Source: Zeugodacus cucurbitae
Taxonomy: Eukaryota; Arthropoda; Insecta; Diptera; Tephritidae
Reading direction: 5' to 3'
Length of the DNA: 64,000 bases
NCBI RefSeq assembly: GCF_028554725.1
Contig: NC_071668.1
Coordinates: 18,331,501-18,395,500 of the forward strand
In this document: piece after piece, positions 34,371-47,509 of the stretch
Layout: each line of letters begins with the position of its first letter
How positions within the stretch are numbered: the stretch's first letter is position 1
Made by a program: the position numbers and the translations under genes
Notes under the pieces: model-generated
What the model was told of the DNA's origin: nothing
The model's input: the letters and a program-made list of their open reading frames with translations, nothing else
Database searches by the model: none

Positions 34371-36659
34371 CTTGTATAACGGTAAATGTATATACTACTG
34401 CTTAAGTACGCTTGAAGGATTACACTATCACTATTATAGGCTGATTATTGCCCAATACACATTATTATACTTCAACAAATTTAAATTTATATATTTATTG
34501 CTACAACAAAAATATATTTAATTTTGTATAATTTTTGGTTTTACTTTTAGTTAATATAGCCGTGATCTTTGCTGATTATTATAAATCAAATATTGCTTTT
34601 AATGCCGTTTATCCATATCTTACCAAATATACACTTTTAATTTTTCTAAAATATTAATTCAAAGCCTAAACATTATAGCAAATATCGCACCTTTCAATGG
34701 AGTTATGATTTCCAATCAAAAAATTATCTGAACTCTATCAACTAGCAATTAATTAAACTGAGAAAAGCTAAACACAGCAATAAATACAACTCATCATAAA
34801 AATCATAAAACTTGATTACGCTTTAATTGAAATTAATAAAGCAAATAGTATAAATGGCAACGACGAAAGACTTAAGCAACGAACCTGCTGTTATTAATAC
34901 TGGCCATTTGTAGCACTTGCATTTAGCCTTTTACTATTTTTTTTTGTGTTTATTATTTTATTGGCATGCTTGTGTATAATTTTGTGGTGCATTTTCACGT
35001 GCCAAGAAACACACACTTACAAGCGGCGCTGCGGACTGACGCTTATCGCATGGTTAATGGCTTAATTAACTCGCCATGCAATAAACAAACAACGCTGGTG
35101 AAAAACAAAAACAACAACACAAGGGGCTGTGGGTGAACGCAAAATACGAAAAAAAATCTACAACAACAACATTTAGTATAAAAATCGAGATAAAGCAAAT
35201 AAAATAAGAAGGGGTGGGCGTGCATGTAAACGCTTTTTTTGTAGGAGTTCGTGCTGCGCTAAGATGAAAGAGTGCGACAGGAAAGGAAATCCAAAAAATA
35301 AATAAAAATTGTACTTCACCTATATACAGCTCACTGTAAAAAGCTTGTAATGACACCTGCAAATAGTCATTTGTGGCCCACTCTGTAGCTTTGTTCCTCG
35401 TGGATGTCCATTAAACGCTGCTGGTGTATTTTATTGTTGTGATTAATATCATTTACTGCGACCATTACAATACAGCGCTACTGCACTACACACTCGCTTA
35501 CATTTTGCTCACACAAATAAATAAATTGACAGCTCTCAGCTGATTCATTGATAACACCGCAAAGCCGCCATATACGAGTACACCGGCTCTGTGTGTAGTC
35601 AGGCAGGCAGGCAGCCAAGTAACCAGGCAGCCGTTGTAACAGCTCGTAAACAATGTAAATACACGAAATATACAACACACCTTTTGTTCGAACAATTTAT
35701 GCAGTTTTCCATAAATTTTTCTTGCTGTCTCAAGCATTTTCCATTGCTGCTGCCAAAGCAGCACCACCGACACGCACCACCCACACTTTGAGATTTATCA
35801 TCTTGGCATTTTGTGTGGAAAATTGAATTTAAATGCCATGAAAACCGCAAACAAAATTCACTTCATTCAAAATTATGGCAATTATGACGCGAAAGGGTGT
35901 GCACGAGTGTGTTAATGCTATTTGACTGGCAAGTGCCGGTAGTTGAGTGTTTGAAGTGTGCTTGACGAGGTGTTGAGTGGCGCTTTTGTGGGTGTTGCAA
36001 GTGGTGGACGTGAAGTTTTATCGTAAAAAATTATACGAATATGACAACTTAGTTTGTAATTGAAAAAATATATTTTTATTTTTGAAAAAAAATTTTTTTT
36101 TTTTAGAAATATTTTTTTTTTGTTTGGACTTGATCTATTGCGAAAGCTAAATAATTTCGTTTAACACATGATATAATTTGAAGTTCTTAAATCATTAGAC
36201 GATTTCAAAGTTTCGAAAAAATTATACATGCATTTATTGCCACTGATTTCCAATTCTCACACCAAAAAATAGTAATTCTACCGCTCTAAACCATAAAAAT
36301 ATTTATTTGCTGCAAGTAAGTAACTATGCACGCATTCATACCAATCAATGATTATGACACAAATTCATTAATTTCAAACTGTGTCAATCTCTCTGTCACC
36401 AAAGTGATCTCCATAGAATCATAAACACGTAGTAATAATAACTTGCGTAATGCACTATCAAGTTTTTTGTGCCACTTCGCCACCACCGACGCCGACCGGC
36501 AGCAGCAATACAAAACTGAAATTGGTGGCATGTTGACTGTCTACGCTGCGATTACGTCAAAGTTGATTTGGCATTTGGAAAAGTTGTACTGCTGCAACAC
36601 TTGTAGTTATATATGGGTATTTGTACTTAAGTGCGCATATAAAAGTGAACTAAATTTAT
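34371..36659. other. Gene-less block containing one copy of a dispersed 19-mer
   Basis: AAAGACTTAAGCAACGAAC lies at 34866-34884 and recurs at 43792-43810 (inverted) and 45813-45831. The stretch 35040-35800 is less AT-rich and yields overlapping frames on both strands without domains. No gene supported. Confidence 0.4.
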
Positions 36660-36901
36660 ACAGGGTGGGTTTCGGAGGACACGTATTATACTTTTTTTAA
36701 ATTTGGTCAAGGTCTCTTCTGAATTTTTAAAATGAGGTTTCTTATAGTACAATTATTTCCTGTTTGAGAGAGAGAGAAGGAGAGAAATGATATAGAACAA
36801 GTCTCTTCCATGGTGTTAACCGGGCATAATGAAGTACTTATTTGAGATATGGAAGCTCATATTTTTCTCAGAGAAAAAATATTTACTCTACAACAGCCAA
36901 A

Positions 36902-37183
36902 GTGTGAACTTGACTTAATATCATTAAATCGAAATATTCATTAAGAATAGAGAAATTTGTATTTTCCATAGACATAGTGTGAAACGGACATAATGTTATT
37001 TAATTAAAACTTCATTCAAAGTGAAGAAATTTAATTTTCCACAGACCTAGTTTGACCAAACATAATGCTATTTTATTTAAAGTTCATTCAAAGCGAATAA
37101 ATTAAATTTTCCAGAGACCAGGTATAATATTATTAAATTGAAAATTTATTCAAAGTGAAAAAATATGATTTCCTAGAGGTACA
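36902..37183 (+). repeat. Degenerate tandem repeat, about 74-bp period shrinking to 63
   Basis: Units begin at 36902, 36977, 37050 and 37121, each with gtgtgaa/gtttgacc-type starts, a cataatg-like word, ttcattcaaagtgaa and ttttccagagac. About four units, then directly into the pentanucleotide run. Confidence 0.7.
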
Positions 37184-37187
37184 GTAT

Positions 37188-37430
37188 GAAATTTAATTTA
37201 ATTTAATTTAATTTAATTTAATTTAATTTAATTTTATTTTACTGTATTTTATTTTATTTTATTTTATTTTATTTTATTTTATTTTATTTTATTTTATTTT
37301 ATTTTATTTTATTTTATTTTATTTTATTTTATTTTATTTTATTTTATTTTATTTTATTTTATTTTATTTTATTTTATTTTATTTTATTTTATTTTATTTT
37401 ATTTTATTTAAGTTAATTCTATTTTATTTT
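37188..37430. repeat. Compound pentanucleotide microsatellite (ATTTA)n then (ATTTT)n
   Basis: The first part repeats ATTTA to about 37231, then ATTTT repeats almost without interruption from about 37250 to 37410, with short irregular ends. It is among the longest uninterrupted simple repeats in the window. Confidence 0.95.
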
Positions 37431-37467
37431 CTAACCTCAAATTTTTATTAAATAATTGCCACCCTGT

Positions 37468-38805
37468 GTTTATATTTATAATATTCTTCTAAATATGTCT
37501 CGAATATACTGAAAGGAGTCCAAAAAACGTGTGAGTCAGCAGAGCGCCAAATATTCCGATAATCTGACAGATGACAGTCGCTGATGCGCATTGCGAAATC
37601 CAAAGCAAAAATGGTGCGAAATATTTTGCCACTAAGGCATGCTACTGAGTACAACATGAATGCGTAGGATGTGTAAATTAAAGCAAAATGCAATGAATTT
37701 TCGAAAGAAAAAATGCAAAACAGTTACTTGGCATTATTCATTAATTGAAGGCTCCTAGTGGCTTACTGCAATTAACTACGAGCGAATGGTAAAGCGATTA
37801 AATTAAGCTTCATCCACTAAGCGTGTCTGTTTTCTAAAATTTTCCAATGCGACACGCGCTTGCGCAACCCACAAGTTTACTAAAGCAAAATACAAGTTCG
37901 TAAATTAAAATTTTTGCAAAAGAAACAGCACAGATTTTTCGGCAAAATTGGGTCAGACGATTTCCTGTCAGTAATAAATGTGCGACAAACGCATGCGCGT
38001 ACTCACACACACATCTATCATAGATATACACATATATGTTTGTTTGTCTATATGCTTAAATACCTTTTGCCATAAATGTGCGCCCAAATGCAAATGTGAG
38101 AGCGCGCGTTGCGCATGCGCCCGCTGTCAAAGTGCGTAATGTGCCCCAAAGTAATGCTGCGCTGTGATTTATATATGCAGTCACTGCATTAGACGTTGCC
38201 ACACTGACTGCAGTTCAAACTGGTATTTGGTATCTGACTATCAATTCTAGGCATTTTGCTCCTACAACACTTTTAATGGTAAGCCATTTTTCCTGCTCTT
38301 TTTTCAACTTCATGTATTTGCGCGCTCTCAAAGCACCACTTTGGTTTCGAAAATTTATGGTTTCTTAGTTTTAAGCACTGCTAGCCGAAATATCCTGCTC
38401 CGCTGTGTTGGCCAATTTATTTCGAAATTTATGTTTAAACATTTGACAACGATGTGACTGTCATTAATGGCAATTTGTTGATTGATGAATTGATTTATTT
38501 GCATTTTTACAAGTTGATTGATGGAATGCATAAGAGAGTGAGATTTGAATGGGGAAATATGCAAAATTTAATCCGATGATTTGTGTCGATTGAACGCAAA
38601 CAAAAGTCTAATAAGTGTTTTAGATTACGCCTTAATTTAGTCAATTAACAAATTTTTTATGTTAGTATGAATATTAAATATGCTAATTAACTTGTGTATG
38701 GTGTTGTCAAAAACTTTCGTAAGGGGTCTAAAGGGTTATAAGTACTTTAATTATTTTGGAATTAATTTGATTAAATTAATCCAATTAATTTCTATTCAAT
38801 TAATA
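37468..38805. other. Gene-less block
   Basis: Less AT-rich at 37830-38170 with gcgcatgcgc-type words. Frames on the minus strand have no domain. Nothing specific. Confidence 0.35.
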
Positions 38806-39010
38806 GTGTTTTTAGATAGCCAAATAAATTGATAAATTAAAGTTTTTATTGAGAAATCTTATTTTGCCTTTTATCCTGCCGGCTACTCGATAACCACTCA
38901 GCTGTTATACATTTTTGTTTTTGCTTTTCATAAGAAGTTGACAAGTTTCATCAGCTGATAGATATTTTTAAGCAACGACATCTACCGGAGCTTTTTTATC
39001 AAAAAAAAAC
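38806..39010 (-). mobile_element. TA-target MITE, truncated copy
   Basis: It starts with GTGTTTTTAGATAG after TA, and its reverse complement follows the copies at 49583 and 55604 (tttctcaataaaaa, ggcaaaa, cgagtagccggc, aaaagcaaaaacaaaaatgt, gatgaaact). The other terminus is missing after about 39010. Confidence 0.7.
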
Positions 39011-39110
39011 TAAAACTTTTAATTTTTGAAATGTAGTTTCAGTTTTTAATTTTTTCTTATTTAAATTCTTTTACTTCCAGTTAATCTGATTTATGTAAAC
39101 TTGTATTAAG

Positions 39111-39725
39111 ATGTTTCTATAATCAGGTTTTGTAATAACTCAAACCTTTGTTTCATTGTGTAATTAACTTTTGCGGTCAATTACGGCGTTGATTGTACTC
39201 AATTTATAATAAAAATATGTGAATATTTTTTATTGAAAACTAAATATTTATTGCAGCTTTGCATAGTTAGTTATTTTTTCTTGTTGACCTTTCATCGACT
39301 AAATTAAAATTTAATTTTACTCAATTAAGTATTATATATGAAAAAAATCACAAATTTGAATGTGAATAACTTTCTAAAAATACAGATAGACATGCATTAA
39401 CTTGTAAGCTTGTTTAAAAATGTTTCTTTAATCAGGTTTTGTAATAACTCAAACCCATAACTTATTGTGTAATAAACTTTTTCGGACAATTACGGCGTTA
39501 ATTATACTCAATTTGTAATGAAAATATATGAATAATTTTTAATTGAGAGTTAATTATTTATTGCAGCTTTGCACTGTTAGTTATTTTTGCAATTTTGAGT
39601 CAATTAAAACCTTAATCGACTCAATTAAAATTTTAATTGACTTAATTAAATATAAAATCTGTGAAAATTCCCCAATTTAAATGTGTATGGCTTTCTTCAA
39701 GCACAAATATACATAGAAAAACCAC
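39111..39725 (+). repeat. Diverged tandem duplication, 309-bp unit
   Basis: Unit 1 starts at 39111 and unit 2 at 39420. Shared words in order: atgtttct, atcaggttttgtaataactc, caattacggcgtt, tttattgcagctttgca and gttagttattttt. Both are AT-rich and non-coding. Confidence 0.8.
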
Positions 39726-40841
39726 ACTAATAGTCATATTTTCACTTCGAATAATATTTTTTTTTGCTGAAAATTGCTCAAAATTCCACTGATTAGTTGA
39801 TATATTCAACTAAAATGTATGAAAAAAAATTTATACATATAAACACCATTCCATTTTGAGTCTATCACCTCCTATTTCCTATATATGGAGTATGTGTAAC
39901 CTAATATGCGACCGACACTTAAATTGCTTTGATGCTATCAACAGGAAATTACTTTAATAGCGATACAAAATATCTTAATTGACCACAGCAGTTGGTATAT
40001 TTTATAATTAAAGCGCATATATACATTCAAATATATATAAAATAGTTTTTATTTATTTTAATTGAATTTAATATTTTAATTTTTTTTACTTCATTAACTT
40101 AATTTATATATTTTATTTTATTAAAATTTTAATTAAGTTTTTTTTCAGTTTTTTTTTTTAAATTTAATTTAATATTTCTCTAAATCATTACCCTAATTAA
40201 CACCGATTTTTCGTTTGATTTTTTAATTGCCAAACGTTAATTAAGACTTTAATTAGTCAAAGTAAAATTGTCATTGTGTACGTAGTTGCTCACGCAAGGC
40301 GTAACTGTAAATAAAAAAAATATCTAAACCTAAATAACGTCAACGCATTTCAAACACAAAATCCAAACAATTTTGAATTAAATGCATTTCAATTATATAA
40401 TAGCTGCTGTCTTATTGGGCCAACACAAGCGAAAAGGAATGACTTCAGCATGGCTACAAATGCATGCTGTACAAAAACACACAAGCATAGTGTACCATGA
40501 GTATATTTGTAATGCTCTTGCTTTTGTTTTTGTACTAATAGTACTACTTTTTGTGCGTCTGCGCACAATTTTCATGCGAGTATATTTATTAGTTAAAATA
40601 TTCTGGTTTTGTTTAAAATTTTTTTTCCTTTTGCCTATCGCACGAAGGTGTGTCTGATCACGCAAGCGATTGCATGGAATATATGTACATATGTACATAC
40701 ATAGTGTATATTTTTTAATCAAAAGCATTTCGAATATAAAGGGTTGATCTGTAGTGTATTGTTAGTATAGTGCTCAACATAAAAAAATATTTGCTTTAAA
40801 TTTTCAGTAGTTAATTTTTGGTATATTTTAGTCCATTTTTT
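39726..40841. other. AT-rich DNA, no gene
   Basis: Frames at 40382-40657 (plus) and 40393-40728 (minus) overlap and have no domain. TACATATGTACATACATA lies at about 40685-40702. Confidence 0.35.
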
Positions 40842-42090
40842 TATACTCTCGCAATATGTTGCACAGAGTATCATAGTTTTGTTCACATAACGGTTGTTTG
40901 TGTCACCAAGAAATAAAAGAGTTAGATATGGGGTTATATATATAAATGATCAGGATGACGAGTGGATTTGAAATCCGGATGTCTATCTGTCCGTCTGTCC
41001 GTGCAAGCGATAACTTGAGTAAAAATTAAGATATCTTAATGAAACTTGGAACACATATTCCTTGGCACTTGCTTTCGAAAATGGGCAAAATCGGTCCACT
41101 GCTACGCCCACAAAATGGCGGAAACTGAAAGTCTATACAGTGTCATAACTAAGCCATAAATAAAGTTATTAAAATAAAATTTGGAACACAGGATCGCATT
41201 AGGGAGGGGCACATTTGGATGTAATTTTTTTAAGGAAGTGGGCGTGGCCCCGCCCTCAAATAGGTTTTTTGTATTTATCTCGCAAATCAATAAAGCTATA
41301 TAAACCAAACTTTCTGCAGTCGTTTCTTTTAGCCACTTCTTAATGAAGTCCAAAAATTAAAGAAATCGGATAATAACCACGCCCACCTCCCATACAAAGG
41401 TTAGGTTAAAAATTACTAAAAGTGGGTTAACTCACTAAAAAAAAACGTCAGAAACACTAAATTTCACATAAGCAATGGCAGATAGGAGTTGCACTCAGAT
41501 TTTTTAACAAAATGGAAAATGGGCGTGGCTCCGCCCACTTGTGGGTCAAAAACCATATCTCAGTAACTACTCGACCGATTTCAATGAAACTTGGTTTGTA
41601 ATAGTTTCCTTAGATCCCAATGATATGTTGTGAAAATAGGCCAAATCGGTTCACAACCACGCCTACTTCCTATATACCAGAACTTTGAAGACGATCTGAA
41701 TCGTTTACTTTACAACATATAAAGTAAGCACTAGTGAAGATATCGGTGCAGAACTACTTCCTATATACCAGAACTTTGAAGACGATCTGAATCGTTTACT
41801 TTACAACATATAAAGTAAGCACTAGTGAAGATATCGGTGCAGAACTTTGCATAAATACTACGTTTATAGTGTGGCAGCCCCATTCTAAAAATTGCCGAAA
41901 TCGGACCATAGGTTTTCAAGGCCCCATATATCGAACATGAGGACCTCGGTGCTTCTAACCTAATATTAGGGTTTCCAACTTTCAATGGACTTTATACAAT
42001 ATATATGACGAAAATGTGGGTCAAATTGTGTATTATATAATATTAATAAAGTTAAATAAATTGCGAGAGTATAAAATGTTCGGTTACACC
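40842..42090 (+). mobile_element. Dispersed dipteran repeat with TATACTCTCGCAA ends, copy A
   Basis: Perfect 13-bp inverted ends TATACTCTCGCAA (40842-40854) and TTGCGAGAGTATA (42061-42073), then aatgttcggttacacccc. Just inside the left end GCAATATGTTGC folds back. Phrases such as gttttgttcacataacgg, atgatcaggatgacgag, ctgtccgtctgtccgtgcaa, actcgaccgatttcaatgaa and ggcgtggc...cgcccac are those of a repeat very common in fly genomes; I recognise the pattern but not its class. No transposase frame. Copy B lies inverted at 47510-48205. Confidence 0.75.
41663..41844 (+). repeat. Perfect 91-bp tandem duplication inside copy A
   Basis: 41663-41753 is repeated exactly at 41754-41844 (starts ctacttcctatataccagaa, ends gatatcggtgcagaa). 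No differences seen, so the duplication is recent compared with the rest of this worn element, or it is an assembly artefact. Confidence 0.95.
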
Positions 42091-42119
42091 CCTTCCTTAC
42101 TTGTTGTGCTTAAGATTTG

Positions 42120-42600
42120 TTTTAGTGAAAAAAATAGTAATTACTAAATTATTCATTGATCAAATTTTAGTACTAAATATTTAGTAATTTAATTTTAGTA
42201 CTAACTATTTTTGTAATTTAATTTTAATACTAATTTTCAGTAATTAAATTTTAGTACAAAATTTTTAGTGATCAAATTTTAGTACTAAAATTTTTAGTAA
42301 TCAAATTTTAGTACTAAATATTTTTGTAATTTAATTTTAATACTAATTTTTTTAGTGATCAAATTTTAGTACTAAATTTTTAGTAATTAAATCTTAGTGA
42401 TTAACTTTTTTCACCTAAGGTTTGTTACTAAATTTCTAACGCTTAATATTTAGTACTAATATTGTATTATTTCAGATTTTTTTTAGTACTAAAATTTTTA
42501 GTACTAAAATTTTATAGCTTATGTTTTAGTACAAATATGGAATATAGGATTAGTTTTTGTACTTAAATTCAAGTACTAAAATTTTAGTACACACTACTTG
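42120..42600. repeat. GTAC-palindrome satellite, cluster A
   Basis: The word AGTAC occurs 12 times by my count in about 480 bases, mostly within ttttagtactaaa. Units of roughly 28-37 bases such as aaattttagtactaaat and ttagtaatt/ttagtgatc alternate. It follows directly after the TATACTCTCGCAA repeat. Confidence 0.8.
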
Positions 42601-43791
42601 TACAAATTTTAATAAAAACATATAATCAATTTTGAGTCCAACAATTTTTTTTTTTCAAATATTACCAAGACCAACACCCTGTATACTTTTCAAACGACAT
42701 TAATATGCTAAGCGGCTTAGCATGTTGCACGCATCACTGTCAACGACATCGATATGCGTTACGCCGCGCTCCAATTCGTTTATCGCTAGCCGTTGTCTGA
42801 TGTCCATTCATAACCACATTTTTTGCAAAAACAAAAAATACTTAGAAAATATACATATGTATATGTATATAAGCGCTTAAAATATGATATATAAACTAAA
42901 AAGCGTATGGCTCTCAAGTAACTCCCAGCGTTCAAGTTTCCAGCTTATAAATTCTCGCATACTTTTTTCTTCTAATTTTCCAAAGCCGTAAATTCATATA
43001 TATACATATATATATGTATGTATTCGCCAAATTGATGGCAGTCATTTACGCGCTTTTGCAACGCTGCAACTTGGAAGCACAAGCTTATCGCTTGCTGTGA
43101 TTTTGCCACTTTTCCTCTGCGTATGCAGACGGTGCGGTGCGTTTGGCCAGCGGCAAAAAGCGATTACATGCCGAGCAAATGGTTATTAAGTCGCTTACGC
43201 GGCAACGCATAGCTGCTGGGGTGCGAGCGTGTATCTGTGCCGTGTCCTCAGTCGCCTGCACGCTTGTAATTGCTCGCATTTTAATTTGCGGTCGAAAATT
43301 GATAAAGATTATGGCGAAAAGTGCGCAGCTCGTTAGTTGTGTCGCATGTATATAAATACATATACATATATATTTATGTATATATGTATGTTTTTATGTA
43401 TGAAAGTGTGCGACAACTTGGTTGCTTGGGCGTCACGGATTGCGAAAGACTGCTCCTGCGCGCGTAAGTCTCACTAACCAAAGAATGTATGTAAGTGGTG
43501 TTGTTATTCATTGAAATAGCTTTTGAATAGCTATTGAAGCAATGTTACGTCACACGCGCAATTTATATACATTGTAGCGACAATAAAATAAATAAAAAAT
43601 TAAAAAAATCAACTCGAAAGTAGCACAACATAAAATTTCCACGATTATCTGCTATTTGACTTACTTTCTGTTTATTTATATGTAACAGCTGCTTACATAC
43701 AAACACATATCATCTAATCAATGTTACAGATATTTGAAAAAAACTAGTTCTCTCAGCAAAATTCTACACCAGAAAGCGAAATTTCTAACAG
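42601..43791. other. Gene-less block between satellite clusters A and B
   Basis: Less AT-rich at 42700-42800 and 43040-43560. Frames at 43085-43279 (minus) and 43137-43355 (plus) overlap each other and have no domain. Might be unique or regulatory DNA. Confidence 0.3.
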
Positions 43792-45831
43792 GTTCGTTGC
43801 TTAAGTCTTTAGTTTCAGACCTGTTTAGGATTGTTGCTTTCATGTTGGAGCGTGTCAATTGTGTTTGATAATGTTTTTTGCAACATTCTTTTATTGATTA
43901 TTTGGTACCTTTCATCGCTTATTCGCATTTTATAACTTTCGTTTGATCTTATAAATTTTGATTAATTAAATGTGCTAATGCCAATAACATGCTACACGGC
44001 CGAAATAAATACAAGTCATAACGGGAATATATTTGATGTATAGCATTTCTCTTGGCATTTAATTAAGAATTAGTCATATTTATTTCGAAAAATTGGTTGA
44101 TTACAAAAAAAAAATGTTAATATGAAGTGCGAAGAGCAACAAGAGTGAGTTTAGTACATGCATTATACACTTTTAGTACAAATTATTCAAGAAATATATG
44201 TTTGATATTTAATAGATACATTTTAAAATTTTAAGCCAAATTTTGTAGATCTGTTTATTTAATATAAACAAAAAAAAAACATTTTTAGTACATTTTCAGA
44301 AAATTTTTAGTACACATTTTTTAGTACATAATACAATTTTTAGTACACATTTATTTTTTATTACGAAAAATTTCATAAAAATACTTCTCTTTAGCTAGTA
44401 ATATTTTAGCACAATTCGAGTACTAAATTTTTAGAATACTTCAAAAATATTTTTAGTACAAATATTGGTTTTTTGAACACGAAATTTTTAGTACTTTATT
44501 TATGCAAAATTTTGTATACTCATGTCTTTTGTTAGACAGTACCAAATATTTTATTACAAATTTTTGTTATTACAATAGATTTTTTAGTACAAGCTAAATT
44601 TATTTAGTTCAGTGGCGTCGTATACAGGCATGTTTGAATATGATTTTTATGAAATTGCTTCATTTTAGCAAGTAGTTTTTTAGTACAAATCTAGTACTAA
44701 ATTTTTAGAACCTTTAAACAAAATTTTTAGTACAAATAAAAATATTTTTAGTACAAATATTTTTTTAACAATAAAATTTTAGTACTTCATTTAAGCAAAA
44801 TATTTTATGCCCATGTCTTCGTTGAATTGTGCTAAATCTTTTAATAAAATTTTCTGTTATTATAATATATTTTTTAGTACAAGCTACTTTTTTTAGCAAA
44901 TTAAAGTTATATGGAACCCTATATGAGCACTTTTGAATTTGATTTTTATATTTTAGTATTAATTGTGATGATCTAAAATTTGTCTAGTATAATTTTAGTA
45001 CTAATTTTTTAGTACAAAAATATATTTTTTTATTAATGCAATCCATGTCACTTAACTTAATTTTTAATATAATTTCATAAATGTGCATAAATATTTTATA
45101 TTTTGAGAAAAAATTTGTAAATAAATTTTGGAACATTTTAGTATTAATTGCCAAAATTGGTATTTCATAATTTGTTGATAATAATTAACTCAAATTACCG
45201 TTAAATTAATTTTTATATTTTAGTATTAGTTGTGGTAATCTAAACTTTTTTCAATTAAATTATAGTACTAATTTTTTAGTACTTTTTTAACTTCATGCAA
45301 TTCATGCCACTTAAATTAATTTCTACTATAATTTTATAAATATAAATATTTTAGTACATTTTTGTCGATATTTGGAGAAAATCCTTTGGATTAAAGTTTA
45401 GTACATTTTAGTACTCATTGCTAAAATTTAAATTTTATAATTTTTTGTCAATAATTAACACAAATTAACGCTTTAGTAATAAATTTTATTACTGGACTAT
45501 TATGCAAGACAATTTAGTACAAATTTTAGCACATGTAAATTTAGTACATTTTTTCTAAATATTATTTTAATTTTATTTGCTATTTATTTATTATTTGCAG
45601 CTACAAAATACGGAAATAAATCGTTTAGTACTAATTTTTCATATATAATTCTGAAGTACTAAAATTTAGTACTAAATTTTAAATTAAAAATTTTAAGTAC
45701 TAAAAGTTTATGTCGTTTTTAATTAACAGTTAATTGAAAACATAGAAATAAATTTACAAAAAAAAAACATTTTAATTTTTTATTTGACGTTGTTCCCTTA
45801 ATTAGCTAAACAAAAGACTTAAGCAACGAAC
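43792..45831. repeat. Inverted pair of a 19-mer bracketing satellite cluster B
   Basis: GTTCGTTGCTTAAGTCTTT at 43792-43810 and its exact reverse complement AAAGACTTAAGCAACGAAC at 45813-45831 enclose about 2 kb that consists mainly of the AGTAC satellite. A third direct copy is at 34866-34884 with no satellite next to it. The pair could be termini of an element or just a dispersed short repeat. Confidence 0.55.
44140..45720. repeat. GTAC-palindrome satellite, cluster B
   Basis: About 30 AGTAC words by my count in roughly 1.6 kb, most as tttttagtacaaa. Longer periodicity appears too: a block with caaattttagtac, gcaaaattttgtatactcatgtctt and tttttagtacaagctaa at 44485-44595 recurs in diverged form at 44780-44890. 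Confidence 0.8.
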
Positions 45832-47509
45832 TTTTCCTAATTTCTTAATTTTCACATAGTAGTTGTAACGGAAACTGTAAAACTCAATACTCAATCAGCT
45901 GCGAACAAGTAAAGCAATAAAACTCTGTGAAAGTAAATATAAATAATTACTGCTGTCATGCCAAACTGCTTCCTTGCGACGAATGCGAAAGGACGATATA
46001 TCAACTTTATTGTTGTATTGCATACACTATAAAACCTTAGGCTAATACACGCGAATTACGCATTTTCATGCGATCAGCAGATAAATTAAACAAATGTTTG
46101 TGGATATACATATATAACGCAATTATATAAATATTCGTGCTATATAACGACGCCATAGCCAAAAGCGATTGTTACACTTATAGTGAGTAAATACATATAA
46201 CAGTGTTGCTGTTATGGAAAACTGCATTTACTGTTACTTTTATCATATTTTTGCATATTACAAAAATTTACGACACATTTAGCCTACAACAACTGTAAGA
46301 AGTGCGTGAATTGCAAGCCAAAAAGCATAAACATCTCAGCCGCGATGGCTTATCAGCTAGATCTCGCGTTAGCCGATCTTGTCTAATGCGAATATTTGCA
46401 TTTAGTACTTGGTGTTTGTGTTGTGTTGTTGTGAGCTGCATTTTCGATGCTCGCAAAGTGTGTTAAGCGCGTGCAGCGTGCCATAAATCTTGAGTTTTGT
46501 GCCTTTACTATGTCTTTTATATGACGATCTGAAGGCTTTGCTGCTTGGCATATAATTATATTTTGCATATGTACTCGTATGTACGTATCTATGCATTTGT
46601 AGGTAGGTACTAAAAAAATGAAAGTAATCGCTTTTTGGCAGCAAATAAAAAACGCCAAACAAGCATTTAATTAAAACGCAGCTAAGCTTGGCTTAGCGTT
46701 GACTATAGTTGATCATACAAATATATATTTGTATATATAATATATATAATTGCTTGTAGGTATATATATTTTATATACCTGTATGTTTGTACAATAAAAT
46801 ATTCGCTCGCTTGTTTTCGTTTGACAAACATTTGCCATATTTGGAGCACGTTCATCTAGAGTTGAATAATTTTTGCTTGGGTTACTGTGTCAATGGTCAC
46901 ACAGATTTTTATAAATATGCATATAGCTTGTAAATCAATGCTTTTTATTATATTTTTCATTTATTTTTGTTTTAATTATTTATTCATTTTCTATGTACAA
47001 CTTATTTGTGCCACATTTCTGTGTGCCGTTCTCGACTCGTGTTCGCAATTCGAATGACATTTTGTGACATTTTCAATTTCATTGATTTATTTAGCCTTTT
47101 CAGTACACATATATAGACATGGATATATATATATAATATATATACGTATTTTTGTAAGAGTTCATTAAAAATAGTGCTAGTTAATCATGACCGAATTTAA
47201 TATTTTATTCGATTTCCGTTCGCTGTCGAAATGCAAAGTGATTTCTCTGTTTTTTTTATAAATTTTCCACAAAATTTAATTTTATAAAAAGAAAAAAAAC
47301 AAAAAATGGAAAAATGCATGAGGAACTGGTAACTTGAAGGAAAGCCATCAGCATAATAAAATCTAACTACACATTGGAAAAAAATGTCGCTAGGTGGCGC
47401 TCGAGTCAAAATTTCCAATTGTTATCAAAATTAGAAAGGAAAAATTATTACTGATATTTTTTGTTTTTTTTTTTGGTGAAACATTTTTTTGATGAAAAAT
47501 TTTCCTTAG
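45832..47509. other. Gene-less block
   Basis: Mixed composition at 46270-46660, with overlapping minus-strand frames without domains. TATATATA words near 46735-46780 and 47125-47145. No gene supported. Confidence 0.35.

Larger units (their letters stand above)
36660..37467. mobile_element. Candidate ACAGGGTGG-ended element with internal tandem repeats
   Basis: ACAGGGTGG at 36660-36668 is matched in inverse by CCACCCTGT at 37459-37467. Between them lie a degenerate 74-bp tandem array and a long pentanucleotide run. No coding capacity and no clear target duplication. A mini-element with internal satellites is the likely reading. The same terminal word ACAGGGTGG starts the repeat block at 63519. 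Confidence 0.45.

Noticed and set aside
37188..37430. Regulatory element or telomere-like array
   Set aside because: The ATTTA/ATTTT run is a plain pentanucleotide microsatellite; flies do not use such telomere repeats.
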